DNA of 6,014 bases from Nitrospiria bacterium (GCA_919901335.1 CAKKOZ010000012.1:1-6014); one strand, 5' to 3'; positions 1-6,014 are shown, numbered from the stretch's first letter. Numbers and translations are program-made. Notes: generated from the sequence alone by a model not told the origin.

Positions 1-2
1 TG

Positions 3-1103
3 ATCCGGAAACTGATCGAGGATTTCTGGCGGGAGCAGCATCTTCTTCACGGCTACGACTTCGTTTACTCCCCCCATATCGCCCGACTGGACCTCTGGAA
101 ACGGAGCGGCCATCTGGATTTCTATGGGGGAAACATGTATGCCCCCATGTCCATCGAAGGGGTCGATTATGAACTCAAACCGATGAACTGCCCCTTTCAT
201 ATCATGGTCTACAAATCCCATCTCCGAAGCTACCGGGACCTGCCGCTCCGGTTCGCGGAACTGGGAACCGTCTATCGCTATGAGCGTTCCGGCGTTCTCC
301 ACGGGCTCCTCCGGGTCCGCGGCTTTACTCAGGACGATGCCCATCTGTTCTGCCGTCCGGATCAGATCGAGCAGGAAATCCTGAAGGTCCTGGACCTGAC
401 CGTCTCTACCCTGAAGACCTTCGGGTTCGATGACTATGAAATTTATGTCTCGACCCGGCCGGAAAAATCGGTCGGCTCTACTGAAAATTGGGAGCGAGCC
501 ACGGCCGACCTGGAATCGGCACTCAAAACCAAAGGCATGGCCTACCGGATTGATCCTGGAGAAGGCGTTTTCTACGGCCCCAAGATTGATCTGAAAATCA
601 AGGACGTGCTGGGCCGTTCCTGGCAATGCACCACCGTTCAGGTGGACTTCAACCTCCCCGAGCGATTTAACCTGTCCTATATCGGCGAGGACGGCAGGGA
701 ACATCAACCCATCATGATCCATCGCGCACTGATGGGCTCGATCGAGCGGTTCTTCGGCGTGTTGATCGAACATTATGCCGGCGCCTTTCCGCTCTGGCTT
801 GCGCCCGTCCAAATCAAAGTGATGCCGATCACGGATCAGCAGCATGCCTATGCACAGGAGGTCTCCGGCGCGCTGACCCGCTCCGGGCTCCGGGTGGAAA
901 CGGACCTCCGCAACGAAAAGATCGGTCTTAAGATTCGGGAGGCCGAAATGGCCAAGACCCCGTACATGGTCGTCCTCGGCGCACGCGAAGTCCAGGGACA
1001 CAAACTTTCGGTCCGAAAAAGAAGCGGAGAAAATGTCGGTGAACTGGAGATCCCCTCCTTCATCGAACGGCTCAACAACGAAGTCTTGCAAAGATCGGTT
1101 TAA
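3..1103 (+). CDS. thrS: Threonyl-tRNA synthetase, 3' part (5' end outside window)
   Basis: Class II synthetase that attaches threonine to tRNA-Thr in the cytoplasm. The frame is open from base 3 to TAA at 1101-1103, giving 366 residues of the C-terminal part. The ATG at 135 is internal, because the 44 codons before it already read as ThrRS (IEDFW, SGHLDFY). The catalytic core shows LKPMNCPFH, motif 2 around YRYERSGVLHGLLRVRGFTQ, and motif 3 around MIHRALMGSIERFFG. The zinc ligands are fragment residues Cys63, His114 and His240. Their spacing of 51 and 126 residues equals that of E. coli Cys334, His385 and His511, as I recall those numbers. This implies that about 270 residues (TGS and editing domains) are missing upstream. 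From about residue 266 the anticodon-binding domain follows, with PVQIKVMPI, LRNEKIGLKIREAE and PYMVVLGAREV. The fragment looks intact and functional. infC follows after 63 bases. Confidence 0.97.
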   Translation: MRKLIEDFWREQHLLHGYDFVYSPHIARLDLWKRSGHLDFYGGNMYAPMSIEGVDYELKPMNCPFHIMVYKSHLRSYRDLPLRFAELGTVYRYERSGVLHGLLRVRGFTQDDAHLFCRPDQIEQEILKVLDLTVSTLKTFGFDDYEIYVSTRPEKSVGSTENWERATADLESALKTKGMAYRIDPGEGVFYGPKIDLKIKDVLGRSWQCTTVQVDFNLPERFNLSYIGEDGREHQPIMIHRALMGSIERFFGVLIEHYAGAFPLWLAPVQIKVMPITDQQHAYAQEVSGALTRSGLRVETDLRNEKIGLKIREAEMAKTPYMVVLGAREVQGHKLSVRKRSGENVGELEIPSFIERLNNEVLQRSV

Positions 1104-1111
1104 CCACCCTT

Positions 1112-1141
1112 TTGTTCGACGGTCTTAGGACGGTCGAACGA
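1112..1141 (+). promoter_or_regulatory. Hairpin in the thrS-infC gap, upstream of the infC ribosome binding site
   Basis: GTTCGAC at 1114-1120 is the exact reverse complement of GTCGAAC at 1133-1139. The stem extends outward by a T-G wobble (1113/1140) and a T-A pair (1112/1141). Inside, after a G-G mismatch, GTC at 1122-1124 can pair with GAC at 1129-1131 around the loop TTAG. The hairpin ends 11 bases before the Shine-Dalgarno sequence. No T-run follows, so it is unlikely to be a standard intrinsic terminator. It could be an RNA element affecting infC translation, mRNA processing or stability. That role is inference from position only. Confidence 0.45.
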
Positions 1142-1152
1142 CGCAAACCGAG

Positions 1153-1169
1153 AGGAGGAATCACCTATC
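1153..1169 (+). promoter_or_regulatory. infC ribosome binding site with ATC start codon
   Basis: A consensus AGGAGG lies at 1153-1158. After eight spacer bases comes ATC at 1167-1169, in frame with IF3 and exactly where homology predicts the N-terminus. The frame is open upstream to the thrS TAA but contains no ATG, GTG or TTG, and the first in-frame ATG downstream (1302) would remove most of the N-terminal domain. E. coli infC starts with AUU, and IF3 rejects such non-standard starts and so represses its own synthesis. The same autoregulation is inferred here. Confidence 0.85.
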
Positions 1170-1685
1170 GCAGTCAAACAGCGTGTCAACAACGAAATTC
1201 GGGTTCGAGAAGTCAGGGTCATCGGCACCGCCGGAGAGCAACTGGGGGTCCTGCCCACCCGGGATGCCATCGCCAAAGCGGCCGAGCTGGGGCTCGACCT
1301 GGTGGAGATAGCCCCGACGTCTCAGCCACCCGTCTGCCGCATCATGGATTACGGAAAGTTCAAGTACGAGCAGAACAAGAAACAGCATGCGATGAAGCAG
1401 CACCAGAAAACGACGCATGTGAAAGAGATCAAATTGCGGCCCCACACGGATAAGCACGATCTGGATTTTAAGATCCGTCATATCCGCGAATTTCTGCAGG
1501 CCAGTGATAAAGTCAAGGTGACGATGATGTTCCGGGGCCGCGAGATGGCCTACTTGGACGCCGGCAAGGCGACGCTGGCCAAGGTAATCGAGGCGGTAAA
1601 CGATGTCGGCGTCATCGAGCAGCATCCCCGTCTCGAAGGACGGAACATGATTTTGATCCTGTCACCCAAACCTAAAACCGTATGA
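1167..1685 (+). CDS. infC: Translation initiation factor IF-3, rare ATC start
   Basis: IF3 binds the 30S subunit, keeps it apart from 50S and checks the start codon and initiator tRNA. Starting at ATC (1167), the product is 172 residues, close to the 180 of E. coli IF3. The N-terminal domain opens with RVNNEIRVREVRVIG and runs through LGLDLVEIAP. The conserved PPVCRIMDYGKFKYEQ leads into the basic linker (KKQHAMKQHQK). The C-terminal domain has HVKEIKLRPHTDKHDLDFK, KVKVTMMFRGREMA and a final GRNMILILSPK. The stop is TGA at 1683-1685. No standard start codon fits: the first ATG in frame, at 1302, lies inside the conserved CRIMDYGKF motif and would lose 45 residues. rpmI follows after 24 bases, consistent with one operon from thrS or infC through rplT. 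Identity is certain and the start is strongly supported. Confidence 0.96.
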   Translation: MAVKQRVNNEIRVREVRVIGTAGEQLGVLPTRDAIAKAAELGLDLVEIAPTSQPPVCRIMDYGKFKYEQNKKQHAMKQHQKTTHVKEIKLRPHTDKHDLDFKIRHIREFLQASDKVKVTMMFRGREMAYLDAGKATLAKVIEAVNDVGVIEQHPRLEGRNMILILSPKPKTV

Positions 1686-1709
1686 CATCAACGGGAAGGA
1701 AACGATCGA

Positions 1710-1907
1710 ATGCCGAAGATGAAGACGCACAAAGGAACGGCCAAACGGTTCAAGAAAACCGGAACCGGAAAGATCAAGCATAAACAGAGCGGAAGCAGTC
1801 ATCTATTAACCCATAAAACCCGGTCCCGGAAGCGGCATCTCAAGGCGTCCGGACTGGTTTCGAAGGCCGATCAACAAAGCATCAAGCGTTTGTTGCCCTA
1901 CGCCTGA
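1710..1907 (+). CDS. rpmI: 50S ribosomal protein L35
   Basis: Small basic protein of the bacterial large ribosomal subunit. The 65 residues are the usual L35 length. The product opens with the diagnostic MPKMKTHKGTAKRFKKTGTG, continues with LLTHKTRSRKRHL and ends KRLLPYA. The ATG is preceded by a purine-rich GGAAGGA at 1694-1700, nine bases upstream. It lies 24 bases after infC and 31 before rplT, the standard bacterial infC-rpmI-rplT order. In E. coli, L20 represses this cistron by binding the mRNA upstream of it. I could not identify an equivalent pseudoknot by eye, and the 24-base gap alone is too short to hold one. L35 is a bacterial and organellar protein without a cytosolic archaeal counterpart, so it helps to mark the host as a bacterium. 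Confidence 0.97.
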   Translation: MPKMKTHKGTAKRFKKTGTGKIKHKQSGSSHLLTHKTRSRKRHLKASGLVSKADQQSIKRLLPYA

Positions 1908-1938
1908 GAAATAGAGACAAATAAAAAAGGAGTAATGT

Positions 1939-2301
1939 ATGCCACGCGCAAAGGGAGGTCCTAAAACTCGAGCCCGCCGAAAAGACCGGCTGAAACTGGC
2001 CAAGGGCTTCTGGGGCGGGAAACACCGGCTCTTTCGCACCGCGACCGAGCTGGTGGATAAAGGCCGGCAGTATGCCTACCGCGACCGGCGGCAGCGGAAG
2101 CGGGATTTTCGCCGTCTCTGGATCGTGCGGATTAACGCCGCCGTATCCACTCATGGGCTTTCGTACTCGAAGTTCATGGCGGGATTAAAGAAGGCCGGCA
2201 TCGGGTTGGATCGAAAAGTCCTGGCCGATCTGGCCATCACGGATCCGCAGGGTTTTGCAAAGATCGCCGAAACGGCCAAGTCCAGACTGGCAGCGGCCTA
2301 G
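1939..2301 (+). CDS. rplT: 50S ribosomal protein L20
   Basis: rRNA-binding protein needed for early assembly of the bacterial 50S subunit. In E. coli and Bacillus it also acts as translational repressor of its own operon. The product is 120 residues, the typical length. Visible family features are the basic N-terminal extension (ARRKDRLKLAKGFWGGKHRLF), YAYRDRRQRKRDFRRLWIVRINAA, GLSYSKFMAGLKKAGI, and LDRKVLADLAITDP in the globular C-terminal half. AAGGAG at 1927-1932 sits six bases before the ATG. An out-of-frame ATG at 1935 is not the start. TAG ends the gene at 2299-2301. It is the last gene of the plus-strand operon. In many bacteria pheS would come next on the same strand, but here the next gene is convergent and begins only 18 bases later. 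Confidence 0.97.
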   Translation: MPRAKGGPKTRARRKDRLKLAKGFWGGKHRLFRTATELVDKGRQYAYRDRRQRKRDFRRLWIVRINAAVSTHGLSYSKFMAGLKKAGIGLDRKVLADLAITDPQGFAKIAETAKSRLAAA

Positions 2302-2319
2302 CCTGTCAGCATAACACCG

Positions 2320-3063
2320 TTATTCCATTTCCCATAAAAGCACCTCCGCGCCCGCGGCCGGATCGGCCGTCAACCGCCGTGAGCCGGCCGCCGTAAGCCG
2401 GACCGCGTCCCCCTGGGCCAAGGGTCCGGCCCCCTCCAACTCCGCGGCCCCTTGGGCCAGATAGAGGTGGGCGAAACGAGCATCCGGAATCTGCACGGTC
2501 TCTCCGGGACGGAGGCGTCCGCCCCATAATACGGCTCCGCGTTGACGGATCGAGATCGCGGCGGTGTGGCCCCGGCCCGAGGCGATCAGCACCAGCCCGC
2601 CTTTTTCAAGCTGGGGGTTGATGTCGAGCTGTTCATAGGTGGGGGCCAGGCTTTCCGTATCCGGGAGAACCCACATCTGGACCAGATGGACGTCCCGATC
2701 CCCCCTCGGATTCATCTCGGAATGCCAGATGCCGGTCCCGGCACTCATCCGCTGCGCCAGTCCGGGATAGATGATTCCCTTATTCCCTTCCGAATCCTTA
2801 TGTTCCAGTTCTCCGCCCAGCACCCACGTGACGATCTCCATGTCCTGATGGGGATGGGTCTGGAAACCGGTGCCGGCCTTGATGACGTCATCGTTGCTGA
2901 CCCGCAACAACCCGTGATGGGTATTGGCCGGATCGTAGTGATGACTAAAACTGAAACTGTGGTATGAATCAAGCCAGCCGGCCCGCGTATGGAATCGTTC
3001 GTTGCCGCGGTAAATATCAATCATCGGTTGGTTCGACTTGTTTCCTTGAATGATGCGTTCCAT
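2320..3063 (-). CDS. Pirin-family bicupin protein (YhhW-like)
   Basis: Two-cupin metalloprotein of the pirin family. Some members, such as E. coli YhhW, show quercetin 2,3-dioxygenase activity in vitro; the physiological role is generally unclear. The N-terminal cupin carries GWLDSYHSFSF, LLRVSNDDVI, GFQTHPHQDMEIVTWVLGGE and the motif GTGIWHSEMN. From the ATG at 3063 (247 residues) the metal ligands are His70, His72, His114 and Glu116. This reproduces the His-His-His-Glu spacing of YhhW (57, 59, 101, 103 as I recall). The C-terminal cupin is more degenerate. The start is uncertain: GTG at 3099 lies inside a hairpin, ATG at 3063 has a weak purine stretch, and ATG at 3024 gives YhhW-like numbering and length (234 residues) but has no clear ribosome binding site. 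There is no signal peptide, so it is probably cytoplasmic. It is the last gene of the minus-strand set. The substrate cannot be inferred. Confidence 0.9.
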   Translation of the reverse strand: MERIIQGNKSNQPMIDIYRGNERFHTRAGWLDSYHSFSFSHHYDPANTHHGLLRVSNDDVIKAGTGFQTHPHQDMEIVTWVLGGELEHKDSEGNKGIIYPGLAQRMSAGTGIWHSEMNPRGDRDVHLVQMWVLPDTESLAPTYEQLDINPQLEKGGLVLIASGRGHTAAISIRQRGAVLWGGRLRPGETVQIPDARFAHLYLAQGAAELEGAGPLAQGDAVRLTAAGSRRLTADPAAGAEVLLWEME

Positions 3064-3098
3064 GGGGGTTCTTTCTTTTCGTAATATCCGTTTGTCCA

Positions 3099-3137
3099 CT
3101 GCCCCGCAATCAGGGCAGGGCCATGTATGAATGGCCC
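3099..3137 (-). other. Two adjoining hairpins between the cupredoxin and pirin genes
   Basis: GGGCCAT at 3118-3124 pairs with ATGGCCC at 3131-3137 around a six-base loop, directly after the cupredoxin stop codon. CTGCCC at 3099-3104 pairs with GGGCAG at 3113-3118 around an eight-base loop. The two stems share base 3118. Neither is followed by a T-run on the minus strand, so a standard intrinsic terminator is not supported. They could slow or partly end transcription, or protect the 3' end of the cupredoxin message. The function is inference. Confidence 0.4.
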
Positions 3138-3494
3138 CTACTGAATCATCATCTGCCCGCCCACATGCGCCTTGTGGAGGTGGCAGTAATACCGCAAGGG
3201 GCCGTTCGAATCCGCTATCATCGTTATCTCCTTGCTCCCACCGGCCGGAATCAGTTCCTTGATCTTCAACTCATCAATCGAGAAACCGTGCTCGGCATCC
3301 GTCGTATTCTTCAGTGTCAGTTTGACGGTCTGTCCTTTCGGAACGGTCAGACTGGCGGGGCTCCATATCTTGGCGTTTCCTTCCACCTTGGCGACGAGTT
3401 CGAACATTTTGGGCGAGTCCGCCGACGAGATCTGAAACCCGCCAGTCATCAGAGCACTCAAGATAAATCCGACTAAAGCGATTTTTTTAACCAT
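3138..3494 (-). CDS. Secreted nitrosocyanin-like cupredoxin
   Basis: Small copper-binding protein, probably an electron carrier or copper handler outside the cytoplasmic membrane. The ATG at 3494 is chosen because AAGGAG lies seven bases upstream and MVKKIALVGFILSALMTGG then forms a clean signal peptide, with likely cleavage after SSA (residue 25). An upstream ATG at 3530 would add 12 arginine-rich residues and lacks this support. The 118-residue product has a single cupredoxin fold: SPASLTVPKGQTVKLTLKN, EHGFSIDELKIKELIPAGG, then YYCHLHKAHVGGQMMI at the end. Candidate copper ligands are His69, Cys104, His107 and His110. The GFSID segment and CxLH motif closely resemble nitrosocyanin of Nitrosomonas as I remember it. 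That protein has Glu where His69 stands here, and a longer Cys-to-last-His interval. The gene begins 36 bases after pheT on the same strand. No redox partner is visible. Confidence 0.88.
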   Translation of the reverse strand: MVKKIALVGFILSALMTGGFQISSADSPKMFELVAKVEGNAKIWSPASLTVPKGQTVKLTLKNTTDAEHGFSIDELKIKELIPAGGSKEITMIADSNGPLRYYCHLHKAHVGGQMMIQ

Positions 3495-3501
3495 ACGCCC
3501 T

Positions 3502-3507
3502 CTCCTT
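3502..3507 (-). promoter_or_regulatory. Ribosome binding site fixing the cupredoxin start
   Basis: On the minus strand this reads AAGGAG, seven bases before the ATG at 3494. It supports the start that gives an immediate signal peptide, over the ATG at 3530 that abuts the pheT stop codon. Confidence 0.75.
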
Positions 3508-3530
3508 CTCCGGGTTAGGATTAATTCCAT

Positions 3531-5234
3531 CTAACGGGATTCCGATAGAAGATCCAAGGTTAACTCAAACACGGCACACGGCATCGCGATCTGCCAGTTT
3601 TGGAGGACCTGCGGATGAAGTTCGCCGATCAGGCCGAGGTCGCGGCCCCCGACCCGAATCAGCCCGACACGGCCTTCGATGAAGGAAGGATGAGCGGCAG
3701 GCTCCAATTGATAGGTCTTGCTCATATAGTACATCCATAGATCCAGACAGGAATGGAGCTCCGAAAAGTTGGCCGCCGGATGGGCGATGAGGGCGGCCAG
3801 CTTCAAAACGGTTCGCGTCCCTTCCGGCGCTTTCGCATCCGTAACCGCCGTATCGCCCGCCTCAAAGATCCGGTGGGGATAAAAACTCTTGGAGCTGGCG
3901 GCCTCCACCCGAAGCAGCGAGGGGATGATCCCGTTCCGCAGCGCCGAATAGGTCTGCGACATCACGTTTTCGACCGTCACCAGATCGCCGTTGTCGCTTG
4001 ATGCGGGCAGGTTCATCCGGACGACCGATTCTTCGTGATGGGTCAGAATATTCGAGATCACCTCCTGAAATCCCATCCCGATCATAGATTCCCGCGCCCG
4101 GTCGGAAAACTGCTCGATGGATGAGAGCCCTCCCACGGTGAATTCGGACGGCATCTCGGGCTCGAAACTTCCGTAGCCCCGGCTGATCGCAAAATCCTCC
4201 ACCACGTCCACCGGATGAAGCAGATCGTCCCGGTAGGCCGGAACGGAGACCGTCAGGTTCCGTCCGCGGGCTTTCACATCGTATCCATACGCCTTCAGGA
4301 CTGAAACCGCTTTCGGCATTGCGATGGCCTCACCCAAAGCGGTCGTAAAATGATCCAGATCAAGCGTCATGGGCTTGGCCAAGACCATCGGCATCGTGAT
4401 TTTCCGGCCGAAGTCCGTGGCGTACGGATAATGAACCTCGACCGGCTCTATCTCGGCGCCGCGGTCGGCGAGGTTCGCCGCCAGAATGTTCACGGTCAGA
4501 ATCACCATTCGAAGGTCGGTCCCGGTCACCTCGACAAATAGATCACGGTCTCCCGCCTGCACCTCCCCCACCTCGCGACTATTGATGATCGGCGGAAAAG
4601 AGAGGACTTTATTTTCCCGGTCCGCCAGCAGCGGGTACTCCGCGGTCTTCGATAAAATCCCGGCGTATGCGATCCCCTTCGGATGCTTTTTCAAGATCTC
4701 GGCCGGCGTCATCGACGACTCGAATCCGAGAGGGACGAACCGCGTTTCATCCGGCCGAACCGTTTTGTAGACCACGGGGAAGGCGATTTTAGCAAGACGA
4801 TAAAGCCCGATCGATACCAGTTGCCGCTTGCGGCCAAAGCTCTCGCTTAATTTCTCCTGTGTTTGGATGAGTTGAACCAGCGTCTCGTCGTCGATCGTCA
4901 GCCCGCGCGCGATGCAGGCGCCGATATACGGGCGGATCGTTTTCAGCGAAGGCGTCACGTCAACAACGGCCGCCGACTTTCGCTTCCCGTGATAAAAAGG
5001 ATAGGGAACGGCCCTCTTCAGACGATGCGTCTTGATCTGCCGGGCCACGCCTTCCACGCACCACAGATCCGGCCGATTGGTGTCATTCAGCTCAAGCTTC
5101 ATCTCACCGGTGGTTTCATCGTATCCCTTGATCTCGCCCTTCACCAAGGGCAGCCGATCGGCCAGTTCCGAAATCGTGATGGATCGGCCGAGGAGGTTTT
5201 CAAGGTCCTTCATTTTGATCTGAATCGTCGGCAT
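3531..5234 (-). CDS. pheT: Phenylalanyl-tRNA synthetase beta subunit, archaeal type
   Basis: Beta subunit of the (alpha-beta)2 PheRS, which charges tRNA-Phe. The beta chain holds the editing site that removes mischarged Tyr. The product is complete at 567 residues, as in archaea and eukaryotes, versus about 800 in typical bacteria. An N-terminal B1-like domain (residues 1-70) has ELNDTNRPDLWCVEGVARQI. The B3/4 editing domain (about 90-270) has YPLLADRENKVLSFPPIINS and DLFVEVTGTDL, and B5 (about 290-360) has VPAYRDDLLHPVDVVEDFAI and RGYGSF. The synthetase-like core follows (about 375-567), with MGFQEVISNILT and GRDLGLIGELHPQVLQNW. The EMAP-like tRNA-binding domain and the C-terminal ferredoxin-like anticodon domain of bacterial PheT are absent. 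The ATG is three bases after the pheS stop, with GAGGGG overlapping the end of pheS, so translation is probably coupled. No frame break is seen. Confidence 0.95.
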   Translation of the reverse strand: MPTIQIKMKDLENLLGRSITISELADRLPLVKGEIKGYDETTGEMKLELNDTNRPDLWCVEGVARQIKTHRLKRAVPYPFYHGKRKSAAVVDVTPSLKTIRPYIGACIARGLTIDDETLVQLIQTQEKLSESFGRKRQLVSIGLYRLAKIAFPVVYKTVRPDETRFVPLGFESSMTPAEILKKHPKGIAYAGILSKTAEYPLLADRENKVLSFPPIINSREVGEVQAGDRDLFVEVTGTDLRMVILTVNILAANLADRGAEIEPVEVHYPYATDFGRKITMPMVLAKPMTLDLDHFTTALGEAIAMPKAVSVLKAYGYDVKARGRNLTVSVPAYRDDLLHPVDVVEDFAISRGYGSFEPEMPSEFTVGGLSSIEQFSDRARESMIGMGFQEVISNILTHHEESVVRMNLPASSDNGDLVTVENVMSQTYSALRNGIIPSLLRVEAASSKSFYPHRIFEAGDTAVTDAKAPEGTRTVLKLAALIAHPAANFSELHSCLDLWMYYMSKTYQLEPAAHPSFIEGRVGLIRVGGRDLGLIGELHPQVLQNWQIAMPCAVFELTLDLLSESR

Positions 5235-5237
5235 GGT

Positions 5238-6014
5238 CTATCCCCTCGCCCGCTTCGTTCGGATCAGATCCAGATCGCTCGAGAAAAGATCCCGAATGTC
5301 GCCGATGCCCAGCGCGACCATCGCCATCCGGTCCAGACCCAAGCCCCACGCGATCACCGGCGCTTTCACGCCCAGCGGAAGCGTCACTTCCGGACGAAAC
5401 AGGCCGGCCCCGCCCAGCTCCATCCAGCCCAACTTCGAATGGCGCACATGCAGCTCGACCGACGGCTCGGTGTAAGGGAAATAGGCCGGCAGGTATTTGA
5501 CCTCGGTCGCATGGGCCATCTCGGTCGCAAACAGCTTTAGAAGACCCAGGAGCGTTCTAAAAGTAATCGTCTCGCCCAGCGCGATCCCCTCAACCTGGAA
5601 GAAATCCGGTGCATGCGTTGCGTCCACCAGATCGTAGCGGAAACAGCGGGCGATCGAGAAATATTTTCCGGGAATTTTTGGAGAAGCGGCCAGCGTGCGG
5701 GCCGAGACAGATGTACCCTGGCTTCGCAGAACAAGCCGTTTCGCCCGCTCCGGGTCGAAGGTGTAGCGCCATCCGCGCGAACCGGTTTTCCATCCCGTCT
5801 CATGCGTCTTGGCCACCCGCGCGGCGTACGGTTCGGGCAAGGACGCCACCGATTTAGGATGGTCTACGAAATAGACATCGTGGATGTCCCTCGCCGGGTG
5901 GAACTGGGGCATGAACAGCGCGTCGCTGTTCCAGAATTCGGACTCGACCAGCGGCCCGCGCATCTCCTGAAACCCCATCGAGACCAGTTTGGTTTTGACG
6001 CTGTCGAGAAACTC
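5238..6014 (-). CDS. pheS: Phenylalanyl-tRNA synthetase alpha subunit, archaeal type, C-terminal part
   Basis: Catalytic alpha subunit of PheRS, which forms Phe-adenylate and transfers Phe to tRNA-Phe. The frame is open from the window edge to TAG at 5238-5240, giving 258 residues. The ATG at 5978 is internal, because the 12 codons before it (EFLDSVKTKLVS) continue the family pattern. Visible elements are MGFQEMRGPLVES-FWN, PQFHPARDIHDVYFV, motif 2 CFRYDLVDATHAPDFFQVEG (about 124-143), ELGGAGLFRPEV (about 199-210), and motif 3 PVIAWGLGLDRMAMVALGIGDIRDLF (about 219-244). The FRYD-DATH-FFQ-EG and IAWGLG forms are those of archaeal/eukaryotic PheS; bacterial enzymes have FGMGMER-like motif 3. 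Archaeal alpha chains are about 500 residues, so roughly half, including the N-terminal tRNA-binding region, lies outside the window. It heads the visible minus-strand set and is directly followed by pheT. Confidence 0.95.
   Translation of the reverse strand, partial: EFLDSVKTKLVSMGFQEMRGPLVESEFWNSDALFMPQFHPARDIHDVYFVDHPKSVASLPEPYAARVAKTHETGWKTGSRGWRYTFDPERAKRLVLRSQGTSVSARTLAASPKIPGKYFSIARCFRYDLVDATHAPDFFQVEGIALGETITFRTLLGLLKLFATEMAHATEVKYLPAYFPYTEPSVELHVRHSKLGWMELGGAGLFRPEVTLPLGVKAPVIAWGLGLDRMAMVALGIGDIRDLFSSDLDLIRTKRARG

Noticed and set aside
1112..1453. A 113-codon plus-strand frame starting before infC
   Set aside because: It overlaps infC in another frame, has low-complexity arginine- and glycine-rich composition, and matches no family I recognise.
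1161..1625. A 154-codon open frame on the minus strand
   Set aside because: It is fully antisense to infC, which is certain from homology, and has no recognisable motif.
3099..3137. Intrinsic terminator for the cupredoxin transcript
   Set aside because: The stems are real but no T-run follows either on the minus strand, so they are listed as hairpins only.
3529..3557. Possible promoter for the cupredoxin gene on the minus strand (TTGGAT, 17 bases, TTAGAT)
   Set aside because: The -35-like box matches four of six positions and the -10-like box only three of six, partly within pheT. This is no better than chance.
3531..5234. PheT truncated by a frameshift, given its short length against bacterial PheT
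   Set aside because: The whole protein follows the archaeal domain order from B1 through the synthetase-like core and ends naturally. The length is normal for the archaeal type.
4863..5540. A 225-codon open frame on the plus strand
   Set aside because: It lies antisense across the pheS-pheT junction. Its translation is arginine- and histidine-rich with no recognisable domain, as expected from the complement of GC-rich coding sequence.

Overview
The window comes from a bacterial chromosome of moderately high GC content. It holds two co-directional gene sets that converge near position 2310. On the plus strand is the classic bacterial translation cluster: the 3' two-thirds of thrS (threonyl-tRNA synthetase), then infC (initiation factor IF3), rpmI (ribosomal protein L35) and rplT (ribosomal protein L20). 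On the minus strand, reading leftward from the right edge, are the C-terminal part of pheS, a complete pheT, a small secreted cupredoxin, and a pirin-family cupin protein. There are no mobile elements, RNA genes, CRISPR arrays or long empty stretches. The largest gaps between genes are about 60-75 bases.

L35, L20, IF3 and the infC-rpmI-rplT order mark the host as a bacterium. The phenylalanyl-tRNA synthetase is different: both subunits are of the archaeal/eukaryotic type. PheT is 567 residues rather than the ~800 usual for bacteria, and PheS carries archaeal-style motifs. In many bacteria pheST follows rplT on the same strand. Here an archaeal-type pheST sits beside rplT but on the opposite strand, which looks like replacement of the ancestral enzyme at or near the same locus. 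Spirochaetes are the well-known bacterial holders of archaeal-type PheRS, but nothing else here identifies a phylum, so I leave it open.

infC has no ATG, GTG or TTG start at the right place. A strong Shine-Dalgarno sequence precedes an ATC codon where IF3 should begin, matching the known use of rare start codons for IF3 autoregulation. A hairpin lies in the thrS-infC gap just upstream.

Downstream of pheT on the minus strand, 36 bases away, is an exported cupredoxin that resembles nitrosocyanin in its core but has a different set of candidate copper ligands. A pirin-like cupin follows. These four minus-strand genes could form one transcript. The link between aminoacylation and the two metalloproteins may be only positional.

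I see no clearly undescribed multi-gene system. The notable points are the archaeal-type PheRS in inverted bacterial context, the ATC start of infC, and the nitrosocyanin-like cupredoxin.
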